A DNA stretch of 64,000 nucleotides from Holacanthus passer (GCA_025331565.1 JAFREQ010000015.1:1922001-1986000), one strand, 5' to 3'. Counted from the stretch's first letter, positions 36,440-49,610 are shown. The notes: generated from the sequence alone by a model not told the origin. Numbers and translations are program-made.

Positions 36440-38087
36440 ACATTGAGTTATACAAAAAACCTTTATTGAACAGCACCCCTCGAAAAATATTAAAATTTCT
36501 TTAGCTTTGGTATCAACTCATGTACATTAACGTATACAAGATCTTGACAGCACATAGAAAACAGTTAGTGTGCTAAAAGGGAATTACAAAAGAAACTGCA
36601 CACTCTGTAATTGTATGCAGCGGCGAAAAAGTACCACACCACTTATAGCTTAGACATTCACTGACAATACAGCATCAATGCACTGCTCTCAGAAACTGCA
36701 CGGTTATCTTTGTCTTGCGAGAAGGAAAAAAGTGTCAAATCAGTTATCAAAAAATTGAACAAGATGCAGACAAGCACATGGCAAACAATATATACAGAAC
36801 AAACTTATTCCATCTGAAAGATATTTGTCACCTCAAGTCTTCTGGGAAACACTGGAAAGGAATTTCTGTTTTTTAGGACTTCCTCTAATGAATCAAATTA
36901 TTCAAAGGCTGTTAAATACAGTAGACTAACTTTAGTGGAAGCAAAGAATTTGAATATTGTGGAAATTAGGTGCCGATGAACAAGGCACTGAACCGCTAAT
37001 GATTTATAAGGATGTTTTGAAGATCACTCTTTTACATTAAATGACCTTATGACCTCAATCCCTTTTGAATATAGGACACTTTGGATTCAACCAAATCCGG
37101 CACAGCTAAAAAATAAATAAAATTTCACAGGTGTAAGTGCATGTAGAAATGCCCAATTGAAAACCATGATAAAAGTCAGTCCAGGGAGGCAAACATTTTC
37201 AGTACTTTTGACGACACCAAGCATCTGTAAAGTTGCCAGATACTGTTTTTCTCCAGCCTCATTTGCATATTATACTGCAGCCATGTACATGCGCAGTCAT
37301 TATTGAAGGAACTATACAGTAAGTCTCCAACATGCACCTATTTCTTTGACCTTAAAGTCACTATTCCTGGAAAAACTGTTAGCAATGCTACACGTCTAAC
37401 AAACCACTTATTAAACCACTTAATTGAAAACCACTTATGCATTTCAAAATGATGGGTGATGAATGGAATGAAAATCACTGGCAGGGAATAAAAGCTAAAA
37501 CGACTGATACTTTAAAGTCATTACCGGTACATTCTCATTACTCCTCCTAGTCTATTTTGTCTTTTTAATCTTGTCTACTCTAGGAAAGACTTTTAAATGC
37601 TTGGGGTAATAAACAATGTGTGTTCGTCCACCTAACTTTGTAACCAGTCGGTAAGCAATCAATACAAAAATACATCTTTTCCCTCTCCCTGTGCTCTGAA
37701 CACACATCTGTTATGACATTTTATGAGAGTGAATACCAAACATTAGATATTGCACAAAATAAATGATCCCTAAATCCAAAAATCGTGATAAGAAAATCCT
37801 TCAAATGCTCATTCCTGGCAAGACAGATATATACTTTTTCTCTGCGGAGAAACTCCCAGCTTCTGCCGCCTCTGATTTCTGCTCATATTATCTAGAGGCC
37901 ATCCAAGATTCGCCTTCCTCACTGGTCCATCATCTCTACTAGCTGGGGCCGAGCTGATGCAAGAGCGGCGTGAAATCCACCTGGACTGGCAGGCTGCTGC
38001 TCTCCAAGCCTCAGTAAAACCACCTCTCTGATTATTAATGACTTCCTGGCTGGGGACTTCGGGACTTCTTGTAGTTATAGCCAATCA
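36440..38087 (-). other. tmtops: 3' UTR of the TMT opsin transcript
   Basis: The stretch between the opsin stop codon and the first good polyadenylation signal is about 1.6 kb. It is free of recognisable transposon sequence, unlike the DNA on both sides, which fits an exonic untranslated region. The first part (about 37810-38080) is relatively GC-rich and open in one frame on the minus strand, but that frame starts with TTG and has no family features. The extent is inferred from the signal, not from transcript data. Confidence 0.6.
36462..36467 (-). terminator. AATAAA polyadenylation signal for the TMT opsin
   Basis: The plus strand reads TTTATT, which is AATAAA on the gene strand (context TTCAATAAAGG). 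About 30 nt downstream in gene orientation there is a run of eight T residues (36425-36432), suitable as a U-rich downstream element. Cleavage would fall near 36440-36450. Other A-rich hexamers exist inside the UTR, so alternative ends are possible. Confidence 0.55.
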
Positions 38088-38372
38088 TCAGCCATCAAAG
38101 TGGGCCACTAGTGATACCACGACAGGTTTGTTGAGGTCCGAAGAGGGGGCTTTTGTGACGTCATTGGTGGCTTCAAAGGAAGGGCCCAGTTGGGGCACGG
38201 TGACGGCCGGCTGACCCAGGGAGGCTACCATAAATAGGAAGTCGTTGGTGCGGCGGGGGCCAGTGACTGCTACACCTCTCATGGCCTTGGTGGCGACCTT
38301 CGAGGAGCTCTTCAAGCTGGAGCCTCGTCGAGGAGTCTCACAGCGCAGCAGGGCTTGGAAACACCTGTAAAA
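38088..38372 (-). CDS. tmtops: TMT opsin, exon 4 (terminal exon, cytoplasmic tail)
   Basis: The terminal coding exon gives 94 residues and then TGA. It opens FYRCFQALLRC directly after a CCCCAG acceptor, continuing NKQ/FYRCF in phase 0 from exon 3 at the junction expected for TMT opsins. The first residues form helix 8. Cysteines at exon positions 4 and 11 are possible palmitoylation sites (inference). A basic, serine-rich stretch at positions 14-29 and scattered Ser/Thr suit kinase phosphorylation of a GPCR tail. The protein ends VVSLVAHFDG; a SLVAH-x-x-G ending is what I recall from other TMT opsins and is the strongest evidence that this is the true final exon. The middle of the tail (positions 30-80) is low in recognisable motifs. 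A second TGA follows the stop almost at once. No frameshift or internal stop is present, so the gene appears functional. Confidence 0.93.
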   Translation of the reverse strand, partial: FYRCFQALLRCETPRRGSSLKSSSKVATKAMRGVAVTGPRRTNDFLFMVASLGQPAVTVPQLGPSFEATNDVTKAPSSDLNKPVVVSLVAHFDG

Positions 38373-38618
38373 CTGGGGCAAGCACACAATACAAACACAT
38401 GATCAGAAATGTACTGTACAGCCATATTAGACCACAAGAGACCACAGAGGATGAAACTGTAAAGACAAGAAGAGTATTGCTCTAATATGGTGCCCGACCT
38501 TGTCTGAATACAATGAATATATATGTTACATCCAAAACAGATATCACCTGAACATGCATCTGATTCAAGCTGCTGCCTTCTACCAATGGGGAGTTAATTT
38601 TTCTTCATAATGTGCCCA

Positions 38619-38619
<1 letters not shown>

Positions 38620-38660
<41 letters not shown>

Positions 38661-38669
38661 TCTCTCTCT
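38620..38669 (+). repeat. (TC)n microsatellite in opsin intron 3
   Basis: About 48 nt of TC repeats with TTTC interruptions. On the gene strand it is a GA tract about 250 nt upstream of the exon 4 acceptor. Confidence 0.95.
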
Positions 38670-38689
38670 GCCTTAGTGAACCTTAAGGC

Positions 38690-41600
38690 AAATTACAAAT
38701 ATTATTATGACTGATCAGAGCCTTCCTCTCTCTCCTTGCCCTCGTCTGTACCCACAGCACTACTTTGTCACTGAGGTTATTATGTTGCCCACCTTTTCAT
38801 GTGTGACAATACGCCGAGGGGCACAAATTTGTAAAGTTTCCAAAGTAAATTAAATATTCAACTAATTACATTCTCAATCATGAATCAACGATTCACTGCG
38901 TTTTCAACTGGATATGTGATTTTGCTAATGTGCGCTTATAAACAGCTGCAAGTTGAGGGTGAAAGAGAAGGAGACTGGAAGACAGCCATTTTCACCAAAT
39001 CTGGTATTTTATCTTGGGTGAACCACCCACACACAGGATTTCTATTCCGCGCTTAATAATTTTCATAGTGCAATTTTATGTGTCAAAGGGGGTCTTCTGT
39101 AAGATGATTTCAAAATGTTGGAGCTTGGAGTCAAACTGGCTGTAGAAAAATGAGGGCAGAGAAAATTCGTTCATTTTGTGTGTTGCTTTGTTTAATTTGA
39201 AAACAGTGTTTCAAATATTTTATTTAAAATAATAATAATTCATATTCGTTTAATATTTAAATGTACCTTGTGTATTGAATGTGTATTGTGCAAGGCAAAA
39301 ATTCACATGGCACTAACAAGGTGTGTCAGTCAGAAAAGGAAGTGGACTGCACACCCAAGTTGAAGCTGCTAAGTGGCAGATGGGGGAACCACTGACAAAG
39401 TAACACCCCTCACAAAAGTTGTGCCACTTTACTGAAAAGCAAGAAGTGCTCACAACAAGGAAAGAGAGAACACAGTGAAAAATAGTGAAAAATAATAACA
39501 AAGCTTTGGGGAAGATCATCCTCAGGCTTCACTCACTGGTATAAGTGCATATCCACATCTGCTTCTCATCAAACTCAGTGGAGAGAATCTTTAAAAGTTC
39601 GATAACACTTCGGAAAGGCCTTGTTAGCCACCTTAACTGACTGTAGCTTTTTTATGTACCAACAGGTGTTTTTTAACTTAATTAAACCAGGAAAGTCTTG
39701 CTGAGTGTAGTGCTCTCTTTTTCAGGTTCACACTCACACAGTTCACACCTAGAAGCAGCCAGGTACAACCACAGTCTGGCCCTAGTTTGCAGGTGAAGGG
39801 CCTTGCTTGATGTGGTTAGAAGGGAGGGGCAGGTGCTGCTTTTTTGGCAACAGATCAATTAATTTATCATGTGATTTAAATTGAACTTTTACTGTGAAAT
39901 GAAAACAGTCGCGCCTCTCGTCCAATCACTTCCTGTAATTGTAACCTACCAGTAACCGACCAGGTCAACAAAAGCCCCCGCGATCACAGCCTGGCTGATC
40001 AGCTAGAGAAATGTCAGCTAACAAGCAGCACCAAGCGACCTTTCTCCAGCCATGGACTAGCTACGTTAACTGGCCATAACATCACATAACACTGTGCACG
40101 GCAAAGCACAGGACTGCTTAACCTCAATCAATGTAATGTCCGTGTATTGATTTATTCAGTCTGGGCTTTATTGTCGTGATCTCTTTGTAGTCAGGTTAGT
40201 GGGTAGTTGGGTCTTGCATACAACCTTTTTTCTAACCTGGCATCATTATCCTACACAGATCATGTACATATACTTTGAAATGGCCTTAAACATAAACGTG
40301 AAGAGGAAACAGAAGCTCCCGAATCACATACTTTCTTTTTTTTGTGTTCATGCTCCTGTGTGCGGAACATACGAAGGGATACACATGCTGGTGTATTTAA
40401 TGTTGTGCAAGAGTGAATGCTGCAAACCTGAACTGTTCAGAACTCCGAAATCCTTGAACATTTATGAGCTATGGATATAACTTTGGCAGTAGTTTTCCCT
40501 TTATGAAGGGTGGTGCCCCGAGGTAAACTAAAGTTAAATTCTACTATTCGATATATAAAAATTGATGCCATTTAAGCCAATTTCCTTCCACACCATTCAG
40601 CTTTATCTTGGTGGTCCAGGAATTAAACTGGTGACCATCTTGTCTCAAATCAGCCTCTCTGACCTTTCTGCCACCGCTGCTCGAGCATTGGGCATCATCT
40701 GGCTTACTCCACGGTGTTGACCAATATTTTGTGTGGAAGACTGCACTGTCATCTACATTGACATTCTGGCAAAACCGCTGGCAGATGTATGTGCATCTTT
40801 CACATCATGCCAGAGATGCCTCCTGTTCTCTTGTCCACAAAGATGAACCTCAGCCGGATATTGACAGTGAGGCACCCTCAACCAGTGGAACGGGAGCTCT
40901 CATACTCAGTCTTCATAATAACTTCCCAGTGATTACTAGGGAATTGGCAGCAGCTATCGGTGTCTCCATTGTTCTTCAGGTGGCTACGAGGCAGCTGTGG
41001 CGAGACATAACAGCCCTTTTGAGATGAGACAGTGATGGACCCCTTAGATGTCCCTCTCTGTCTGTATCACTTAAGAGGCCTCAACCTAATGAAATAGGAA
41101 ACAAAGATAAGGATCCTGCACTTCATCAGCCAGTCAAAGTGCTAGCTTGTTAGCATCGTGGTAGCTCCTTTATCTGGCTGAGGTTGGGACAACAGCACTA
41201 GTCCTGAGCAGCACCGTCATAGAAGAACACTGTGATTCTCAGTCAGCCGCTGATAGTACGAGACCTCTGTGACTGTCATGTGAACATAAGGCTGTTATCT
41301 GTAGTAAATACTGTACCTTTTGAGAGCATGTGTGCTCAGTCCACCTTGAAAAGTACTTTGGCTTCCAGCAGACTTGTGACCTTAAACCCACTGACCTGCT
41401 CTTTAGAGTCACTGCTCTCAGTGACCAACTCCTGTTAAGGCCTGCCACATTCTTGTAACTTATATGCATCAGCACTCTGTTCCTGTCCAATGCATTTCTG
41501 TGAGGGAAACATGGTCAGCCACAGCCATCCCGTGATTAAATGTTTTTTTAAAAGGTGGGAAGCAAAAGCAATCAGCACTTTTCCCCTCAGTGTTCCAGTT

Positions 41601-44600
41601 GTTCGCAGTGCCCTCCTATAAGAGTCATTCAAGTGTGTTGACTGGATTACTCGTGAGCTGCAGTCTATTGATACAGCCCTGTTACCTGCTCAGGTCAGGT
41701 GCCCAGTTTGTTTCTTATGCATAGTAGACTAGTGAAGCCCATTGTGCTAGTGTGTCAGGTAGTGTGTCATCTATCTGGGGAGATGGAAAGTAAGGGAGTG
41801 AAGGTCTGAGTTGTGGGTTAGCATGTCACACATCTGGCTTTAATGCAGGAGACTGGAGCTTGCCTCTCTTTATAGACTTGCAATCAACCTTTACCTTTTT
41901 ATTGTCCATAATCTTGATCCCTCCCTAACCAAGTCTGTTAGTTGCCTAACCTTAACCATAATTTCTTTTGCCTTAACCACAATCCAACTCATCCTTAACC
42001 ATACTATACAGTGTGGTATAACCAGACTAATACTAATACAGAAAGCAAGAATTTGATTGTTTCCACCTTTGTGTGCAGAAGTAGACCCTTCAATGTGTAC
42101 CATTGTTCTTTGTGGCATATTGGTAAGTATGATCATAGCCTCTGTGTGTGACAGGATAGAGGTGGGTTAAGGCCCAGGACACTCAAAGCATTTTGTCAGA
42201 TAAAGAAGCTGCTGAATTAAATGAGGTTTGTGTGTTTGATGAGTCGAAGCTGCAGGCCAGTGGAGGAGGGGTGGGTGGAGATAGAGGCGGGGATTATTTA
42301 GATCCGCACGTACTACATGAAGGCAAAGGTGCAGAGTTATTTCAAAACATGTCATTTTTAGGGGTTTAATCAAAGCCAGGAGAGGAACTTTAACTGCACA
42401 ACCTGAAGAGCAAATTAAAAGAATTTTCCTCATCTACATGCATCTCAAAAGGTTTTTCCATTAACCAGATGTAACATATCCGCAACTTTAAAATCGCAAG
42501 CATAACCAGATAAGAAGATATATTACCTTTTTAAAGACACTTCCCCAAACTGATGACATTGTTTCAGTGATTTCACATAAAATGTTACAAGGATAGACCT
42601 CCACAAATACTGGATTCTAACCAGTGGCAAGAATCAGAACACATCAAAATGTTTTTTGGGGAAAAAAAGAACAGGTTGTCTCCAAGGTACAGAGGAAAGG
42701 AATTGCAATGTATACACCATCTGTCAGTGTATAATAAATAGTGAATGGACCCCTGGATGCATTTTTCAATCCAAGAAACAGATCTGGAAGTCTCAGAATT
42801 ATGATTTCATGCAGATCTTCCTGTTTTACACCAGCCTCTCCACATAACAGAGCCCCTGTGTAGCCCAGCTCAAAGTCCGGGTGTCGGCTGATGGACAGAT
42901 AGGAAGATTCTGAATAATTGAGGACCCCAGCTGCTGGTTGAAAGCATAACAATGCATTCAGGGTATTTGGCTATACTTTAAATTCCAGGCATTTCCAACC
43001 ACATCCAAGACATATTCACAACACAGGGAGGCATTGGACCTCATTTAGACCATTTTCAAGTCTTCTTCCTCAGTTAATGTGGATTCTGAAGATGCCCCTC
43101 TCAAGTAAACGTAGTATACTTAGTATACTTTCTGAGTTTCATGTATACTTATAGTCTACTACATTTTCTCATGAGTGCAAAATATGATGAAATTCTTTCA
43201 CAGCACCTGGTTAGAGTGGAGATACTACAATAGTCAACTATAAACAATATTATATGTAGTAACAGAAAGAGAGAGACAAAACAGAAGGTAGATGGATGCA
43301 TAGATTAATCAAAACTCATCAATAAAATGCAATTAAGAACAGTAACAAGAAGATACCCAGCAGACTGTAGCAATAAAGATATGTGATGTTAATGTGATGA
43401 AAAGCTCTCTATCAGCATCTTTTGTGAAACAAAAAAGTATTCAGGGTGGTACTCAATATTTTTTTGTTGTCAAATCCCACAACAAGCATTACCTGTGAAG
43501 CCAGGCCTGATATGCCTTATTCATCTGTGCCATAGAGATCATCTGAAATCTATTAAAAAAACATAAATGGACCACAATGCTGCACCGGGTGATGTGCTAC
43601 TTCACTACAATGAGCTCAGACACTGTAGTTGATCCCACATATGTACATACATACATACATATGTAACTGAGTAACGTTTACTAAAAACTACAGTGCCCAG
43701 CTTTTGGGAAATTAATCTGCCTTTTCAAAAAAAAAACAACAGAAGAACATACACAACTGTATACTATGTATGACCCGGTTTTAAAGATTTACAGCTCAGT
43801 TAAAAAAAAAGAATGATCTTTGGACTGACAGCCATAGACAGGCTGGGGAAGTCATGAAGCATTGTTGGTTTTTGGCAACCAAAATGCTTTTTGTTTCAAA
43901 ACCTGTCTTTAACATGATTTTTTTTTTTACCACACCCTGAACTCAACTCGTGATAATTTTGTAGTCATGAACTTCTCCTACACATCACTGCCTGTCAAAT
44001 GCTTTTATGAAAAGATGCAGGAGGAGAGAGAGAGAGAGAAATGCCTGAGGACATAACCAAAAATTCTCCTCACGGTGTACCTTTGTGCTACATATCCATC
44101 CATCCATAACCTATAGGTCATCTAAGAGTGAAGGCTGGCAAGGAGATGTAAAGAAACGAGACAATCAACACCTCTCTGCGGTGCTGATGCACACTCCCTG
44201 CTCCCCTCAGCTGTCCAAACAACACACTGAAGAGTGTTAGGAAGATGGAAGAGAGGGGAATGGATGAAACAGACAAATGCTCGAGGATGAAGTTCGTTAA
44301 CACACAGAGGCATCAAGACTAAGGTCAAGAGAAAGGTGAAGGCAGTGACAGATAAATAGATAAAGCCTGGCAGGGAGATGGGAGTATTTTGGAGAGAGAG
44401 GGCTGGAGATGACTCAGGAAGGGTCATTTCATCAGGTTTGGGTGATGCTTTCTATGATCTCGGCTGATGCTGCATGGGTAGAGAATGACAACAAGAGGGT
44501 CAAATGTCAAGCAGCATCTCAGACAATAAGGCCTTCATCTCTTTTTTTTTTTAAAGCATGGGACGTCTGCACTGATCCAGTACTTTTCTGTTTCTACGTG

Positions 44601-45590
44601 ACTGTACACAAAGAGACTTTCATTAGCAGTTCACACACGTTGGCTTTGCAGGAGACGTCAGTTTTGGTTTTTGTATAAAAGTCCAAAATAATCCAAAAAT
44701 ATTCATGGGGCAAGCCATTTTTCATATTTAATCAGTGACTGTGTATATTCACACTGCAAATGAATAGATCCTACTCTTTTAATTGAGGTCTTTGTCACAC
44801 TAATATTCAAAACTTTGCAGTGTTCTCACCCCAGTCTGAGAAGTGTTCAGTTGCAGACAGTCAATCGCTTCAATACATTCTACATAATGCAGTTTAAAGG
44901 ATCTAAATGAAGTGACTCAATGGCAGGAAGCATAAAGTTTCTTTTATAGGCATCAGCAGATAACCCACTACTTCATTTGAAAATTGCTTGACTTAATTGT
45001 ATCCAATAAACTCTGCAGTATTGTGTAGTATCACACAGACCTCAGGATGTAATATAAAAACGAAAAGATCTGAGTGCTGTAGCTGGGAAAAATAATGAAT
45101 GCGACACAGGAACATGTGAACAGAATGACAATCATCTGATAGCCTCTTGGGATTTCCTGGCACATTCACAATTCAGCCAAGTGCTGCAGTGTGTTTATAT
45201 TGTGTGTGTGTGTATCAATCATTTTCTCACACTGCAATCAGTGGCTGGAACTTTCAAGTCTCACAGTCAAGATTCTCTGCAACATCTCATTTCCGTGATG
45301 GAAAGAGCCATTGACTTAATACTTCCTAACAGATCAGTTCCTTCCCTCAAACATGGTTCCTCAGCAAACAAATCTATTCCTGCTTGAAGTGGCCTGAGAG
45401 TGAGATGATTCTGATATTGTTAAATAAGTGGCTCTGTGGAAAGCAAACAAAAATCATAACTTTGTCTCTTGATAATGCAGTAGTGTTTCACCAAAGTTTT
45501 TGATTATTGTTTCCTATCAGAACTTTTTTTTAATCTTTTATGTAGATGGGTAGTCTCATTGACACACTAGGTCTCATTCTCAAGACAAAC
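38690..45590. other. Intronic DNA without recognised exons
   Basis: Mostly unremarkable AT-rich sequence. 40731-41027 is an open plus-strand frame (98 codons) with protein-like composition but no domain I know. 41900-42010 contains CCTAACCTTAACCATAATTT, a phrase from another teleost dispersed repeat. A TACA tetranucleotide run is at 43644-43660 and a short GA run at 44021-44038. Confidence 0.4.
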
Positions 45591-45599
45591 TGCACACAT

Positions 45600-46500
45600 A
45601 GGACATTCAATACAGAGACAAAGTAGAACACAAATCATAAAAATGATAAGTGCCAAAGTGGTTGTCTGCATTTAACACTGGCCTGAGGTGGAACAGGAGT
45701 GTCTGAATAGTGTCAAATGCAGACTGCAGATGTTCAAAGGCCAGGGCAACAGTGCTTGCACAACAGTATACAATAGTATCATCAGTAAAGATGTGCAGAT
45801 GTATTAGTATTTTGCCCCATATTATTTGTATAAACAATAAAAAGGGTGGGTTCTATAACTGAACCTTGTGGCACACCTATGTGGCATTAGGAAAGCTGAC
45901 GAAAGATCACTAAACTACACACATTGCTTAAATTGGAGAGGTTATCTGAGAACCAACCCAGAGCTTGGTCTGACAGGTCTATATTCATAGTCTCTGGCAT
46001 GGTCAGTATGAAGTGCCTTGGACAAATCAATAAAAAGTGCAGTGCAATAGTTCTTGGCGAAGCAAGAGGGAGGACATGACTGGCAGGGGAGGAGGAGGTG
46101 GGTGACTTGCCATCAGATAATGTGTCAGACAAAGAGCTGAAGGCTATAAAATGTTTGTTGAAACAATTAGGCCTTCCAGATTTATTTGACAGAGGGATGG
46201 AGTCAGCATATTAGGAGGCAGCACTGACGATTTGCCAGATAGAGATTTTATGGTTTGCCAAAATCTCCGAGGGTCATTTAGACTGTCTGTGGTCTGTGAA
46301 AAATAATAATCTCTTTTGGCTTTTTTAACGGAGGCGGTTCAGCTGTTACATAGTTGACGAAAATGTAGCCAGTCAACCTCAGAGACCCAGACTGCCTTGC
46401 ATCAGCAGAAAGCTGTTTCCTCTTGTGTAGGAGGCCTACCAACTCAGAAGTGAACCAGGGGCTGTCTGGGCCCTTCACCCTGTATTGGTGAATAGGTGAA
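45600..46500 (-). mobile_element. Non-LTR retrotransposon reverse-transcriptase remnant in opsin intron 3
   Basis: On the minus strand, in order: VKGPDSPWFTSELVGLLHKR and SGSLRLTGYIF (the linker ahead of the RT domain), then FIDLSKA in one frame, ALGWFSDNLSN in the next, GVPQGSVIEPTLF (RT motif), and HIFTDDTIVYCCAST with FEHLQSAFDTIQ (a YADDT-like catalytic block). The pieces lie in different frames with stops between them, so the element is dead. It is in the same orientation as the opsin transcript. The clade is uncertain; its wording differs from the remnant at 18 kb, so it is a different family or a different part. Confidence 0.85.
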
Positions 46501-46529
46501 TATGAGCATGTTTGTTCATAAAGTAACTA

Positions 46530-49120
46530 AAACTGTCATAAAAAGTATTTCTAAGTAAGGTCAACATCACCAATCACCATCAAGCTTACATGCACCACAT
46601 TAGTCAGCCACATATAAGCTTAAGTAGTTAACCAAGAAAGATTTAATCGTCCAGGTGCAAAACACTCTGATTTCTGCCTGCCAAGGCCTCGCATCACTGT
46701 TGAGTGCTCCCTTTTGAAATTTCAATTTTATTACATCAGAAAAGGTACAATGTTTCAAGTCAATATTGGCTCTTGGTTTTAATACCTCCGCACCTGATGA
46801 AGAGCCAATTTGGACTTTCAACATTGTTCTATTTCTCACGTAATAAAACAGAAATTTTAGAGGGACAGTATTGCGAGCTCAAAGGGTGCAGAAATGAGGC
46901 AAAGAGCTCATAACATTTTTCATGATGTTGCTGCTTTGCTTTGTTAACAGAGTCATCCATATAGACTCCGGCTGCTGTGACAGATTTCAGAATACTTTAT
47001 GATGAGTTACCATTTGTTTAATAGGTTTGAACAGATGATGCTGGACTGGCTGAAGCACTATATGAAAGCTGCAAAATTATAGTTGATCCAGTTGGGTTGT
47101 TTGGAGTCCACTTGTTGTTTCTTTTAAGTTCGCTGAAAAATGTATGCGTCTCGCCTCGAGAGTCACTACAAGTAGGACATGAAAGTAGTGTAACAATCGT
47201 GCATACACAGTATTATGTTTAATGCCGACGGGCTGAATTCAAGTATGGTTCTATTTAAATTTTCCAATTAAAAAGATGATCATATAAAGACAATATAAGG
47301 CTTTACTGCTGTGAGGTAAGTCAGCCTAAAGGGTGCTGAAATCATGTCACACATGCATTTCCTATTCAGGTCAAATGATGATTGGAGTTCTGAAAACTAG
47401 CTGCTGTCAAATATGCGCCAACTGCAGGGTCATGAGTTTAGCGTGAAAACGAATGTAATTATAATTACATTAAAGTGAAAAATGGAGAAGAGGATCTGAC
47501 TATCTTGACCAGTTGTTAAGTATTTTTGCATCTTTTTTCACCATCACATCTGATTTTGAAACTGTTACATGCTCTTTAAAATTTCAAAACCAGGGATGGA
47601 GCAGAGAGTTGTTTGTGCTCTTTTCCCCAGTCACTCTCTAATATAAGCAGTAATATTGCTCATAAACACAGTATAGAAATTATATATAGGCAGAACACTA
47701 GTCCACAGTTCATCATTTTAAGCCCTGTATAATATTATTACTACTATAATAGTCCAGTAATATCTTTGTCAGGCACCTATTTGATACAGTTTAGAACTTA
47801 CAATGAGCTTAAAATACTGTACTACTGGAGGTACCACATTATAGCAGTTAATTTCTCATATCTTTTTGAAATATTCATATGGTGACATGTATTATCTCTG
47901 TTGTCTTTACACCTTGTATTGTGACATACCCAACATATGTAATTTATCATACCATCCAATACGAACATAGGACAACATAACGGGGAAGAGATTTGTCTGC
48001 AGGTGCTGAACGGAGTCGGCAGAATATTAATTAAACACCCACATTGGGATCGCCACACCCAGCCAACTGTTACTGGCTATTACTTCTGTTTTACTTCAGG
48101 CCATGCAAACCTGTAATCCACACAGTAATCTACCAAACAGCAACAATACCAACATTGCTTCAGTACGCCAGAGGGCATGCCATGGGCCTTTATCATTGCC
48201 TTTACCAGTAAACAGAATTTCCCTCTGTTATATCATCCTAATTGTCCAAAATGTAACTCAGGTATGAATAAAATCAGCTATCTTATCCTTTACACTGAGA
48301 TTAGCAGAACAGTTTTTCTGCCACAATTTCAGAGAGTTCAGTCACAAACACAGAGAAGCTGCGTGTTTCTCAAAGATGCTTGGTTCGACTCCAGGTCCAT
48401 TAATTATTCAGTTAACTCCAAACTGCAAACTAATTACAAGCTAATGTCCAGTTGTCCATCATTCTCTGTTTCATACTTGCAAACCTGCCAATGACTTCAA
48501 AATGTTAGATAGAAGAACATAAGACAAGGTTTGCAAAAAAAAAAGCCAGTTGGCCTTGATATGTTTGTGCACCTTCAGCATCTGAAAATGAAAAAAAGAA
48601 ATACTTAGAATGTACATTATTAAGATCAGGGGGGCTGTTCAAGGTTTACCAGACAGACACTGTAGGAACACCAGATGCCACCAGATGAGAAAACTGTGAT
48701 CTTATGGGCTCCTTTATGTGGCCAGTTGGTGAATGTTGGGCCCGGGGTCTCTTTAGTGATGGCCCCAAAACTCTGGTGTTCAAGTTTGGGAATGAGCCTA
48801 AATGAACAGAGTATGTCAGAAATAAATATGAATGCACATCTTTAGTCAACCCAATTATTTAAGCAGTGATGGAATAGATCACTCAGAAAATCACAGAGCC
48901 CGTCAACCTGTCAGTCGAGATGAAGCAATTCGCTGCAATAAAATGGGAAGGTGTTCATTTTATATTCTGGAATGATGCACCTGCAGATTGTTTTGCTCGT
49001 TTGCTCAGCTCACGTTGTCTTAAAAAGTTCCACAGCTAAAAATGATGACTTCTCACTGGTACTTGACCTAATTGACGCCCTTTTGCAATGAAGCTTGTAA
49101 TAATGATTAATTTATGTTAA
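46530..49120. other. Intronic DNA without recognised exons
   Basis: The minus-strand frame at 46600-46839 adjoins the LINE remnant and may be more of it, but no motif is clear. A 20-bp perfect palindrome is at 47452-47471. Nothing else is recognised. Confidence 0.4.
47452..47471. repeat. 20-bp perfect palindrome
   Basis: AATGTAATTATAATTACATT equals its own reverse complement. It contains back-to-back TAATTA homeodomain-like cores. Confidence 0.9.
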
Positions 49121-49122
49121 TT

Positions 49123-49375
49123 GAATAGTTTGACATTTTGGAAAAAATTTGCTTGATTGCTTTGTTTCTGAGTTTAGATGACAAGATTGACAGCACTTGG
49201 TCTGTCTGCTAAAAATGAAGCTACATTTAGCTCAGCTTAGCAGAAAAGGCTGGAAATGGGGAAACAGACTCATGACATGACTCTTCATAAAGGTAATATA
49301 ATTCAGGAAGTCACTGCATCCGGCCAAGACATAGTTTGGCACAAAACCCCCTGTAAACCACAAATGGTAGTTTTC
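49123..49375. mobile_element. GTTCGACATTTTGG-type MITE, internally rearranged copy
   Basis: The first half reads in plus orientation (AATAGTTTGACATTTTGG, AGCTTAGCAGAAAAGGCTGG, GGGGAAACAG). The second half (AAGTCACTGCATCCGGCCAA, ACCCCCTGTAAACCACAAAT) is the reverse complement of the element's middle as seen at 53861-54308. The copy therefore appears to carry an internal inversion. Confidence 0.6.
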
Positions 49376-49377
49376 AT

Positions 49378-49610
49378 GTTTGATGAGTGAGGACATTTTT
49401 GAAGAGTGAGGACATTTTTTGGAAAGTGAGGAAATTTTTGCCGGTCCTCACAACTTCAAACCTCGGGGCTGTTTGAGGGTTATGATTTGGTTTTAAGGGT
49501 AAGTTTAGAATTAGGTTTTGAGGTCATTCAGTTGTGATGGTTAAGGCTGGGGTAAGAGGATAGAGAAAGCAATATGTCAGTGAGGGTCCTCACAAGTATA
49601 GAAGTACATT
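49378..49610 (-). repeat. Telomere-like degenerate repeat (CCCTAACC family), copy 2, inverted
   Basis: On the minus strand: CTTGTGAGGACCCTCACTGA, TTAACCATCACAACTGAATG, CCCTTAAAACCAAATCATAA and CCCTCAAACAGCCCCGAGG, followed by three tandem AATGTCCTCACT-like units. It shares its order with 20075-20385 and abuts the MITE at 49123-49375. Confidence 0.75.

Noticed and set aside
37809..38084. A 91-codon frame just downstream of the opsin stop
   Set aside because: It begins with TTG and lies in the 3' UTR; no vertebrate initiation context.
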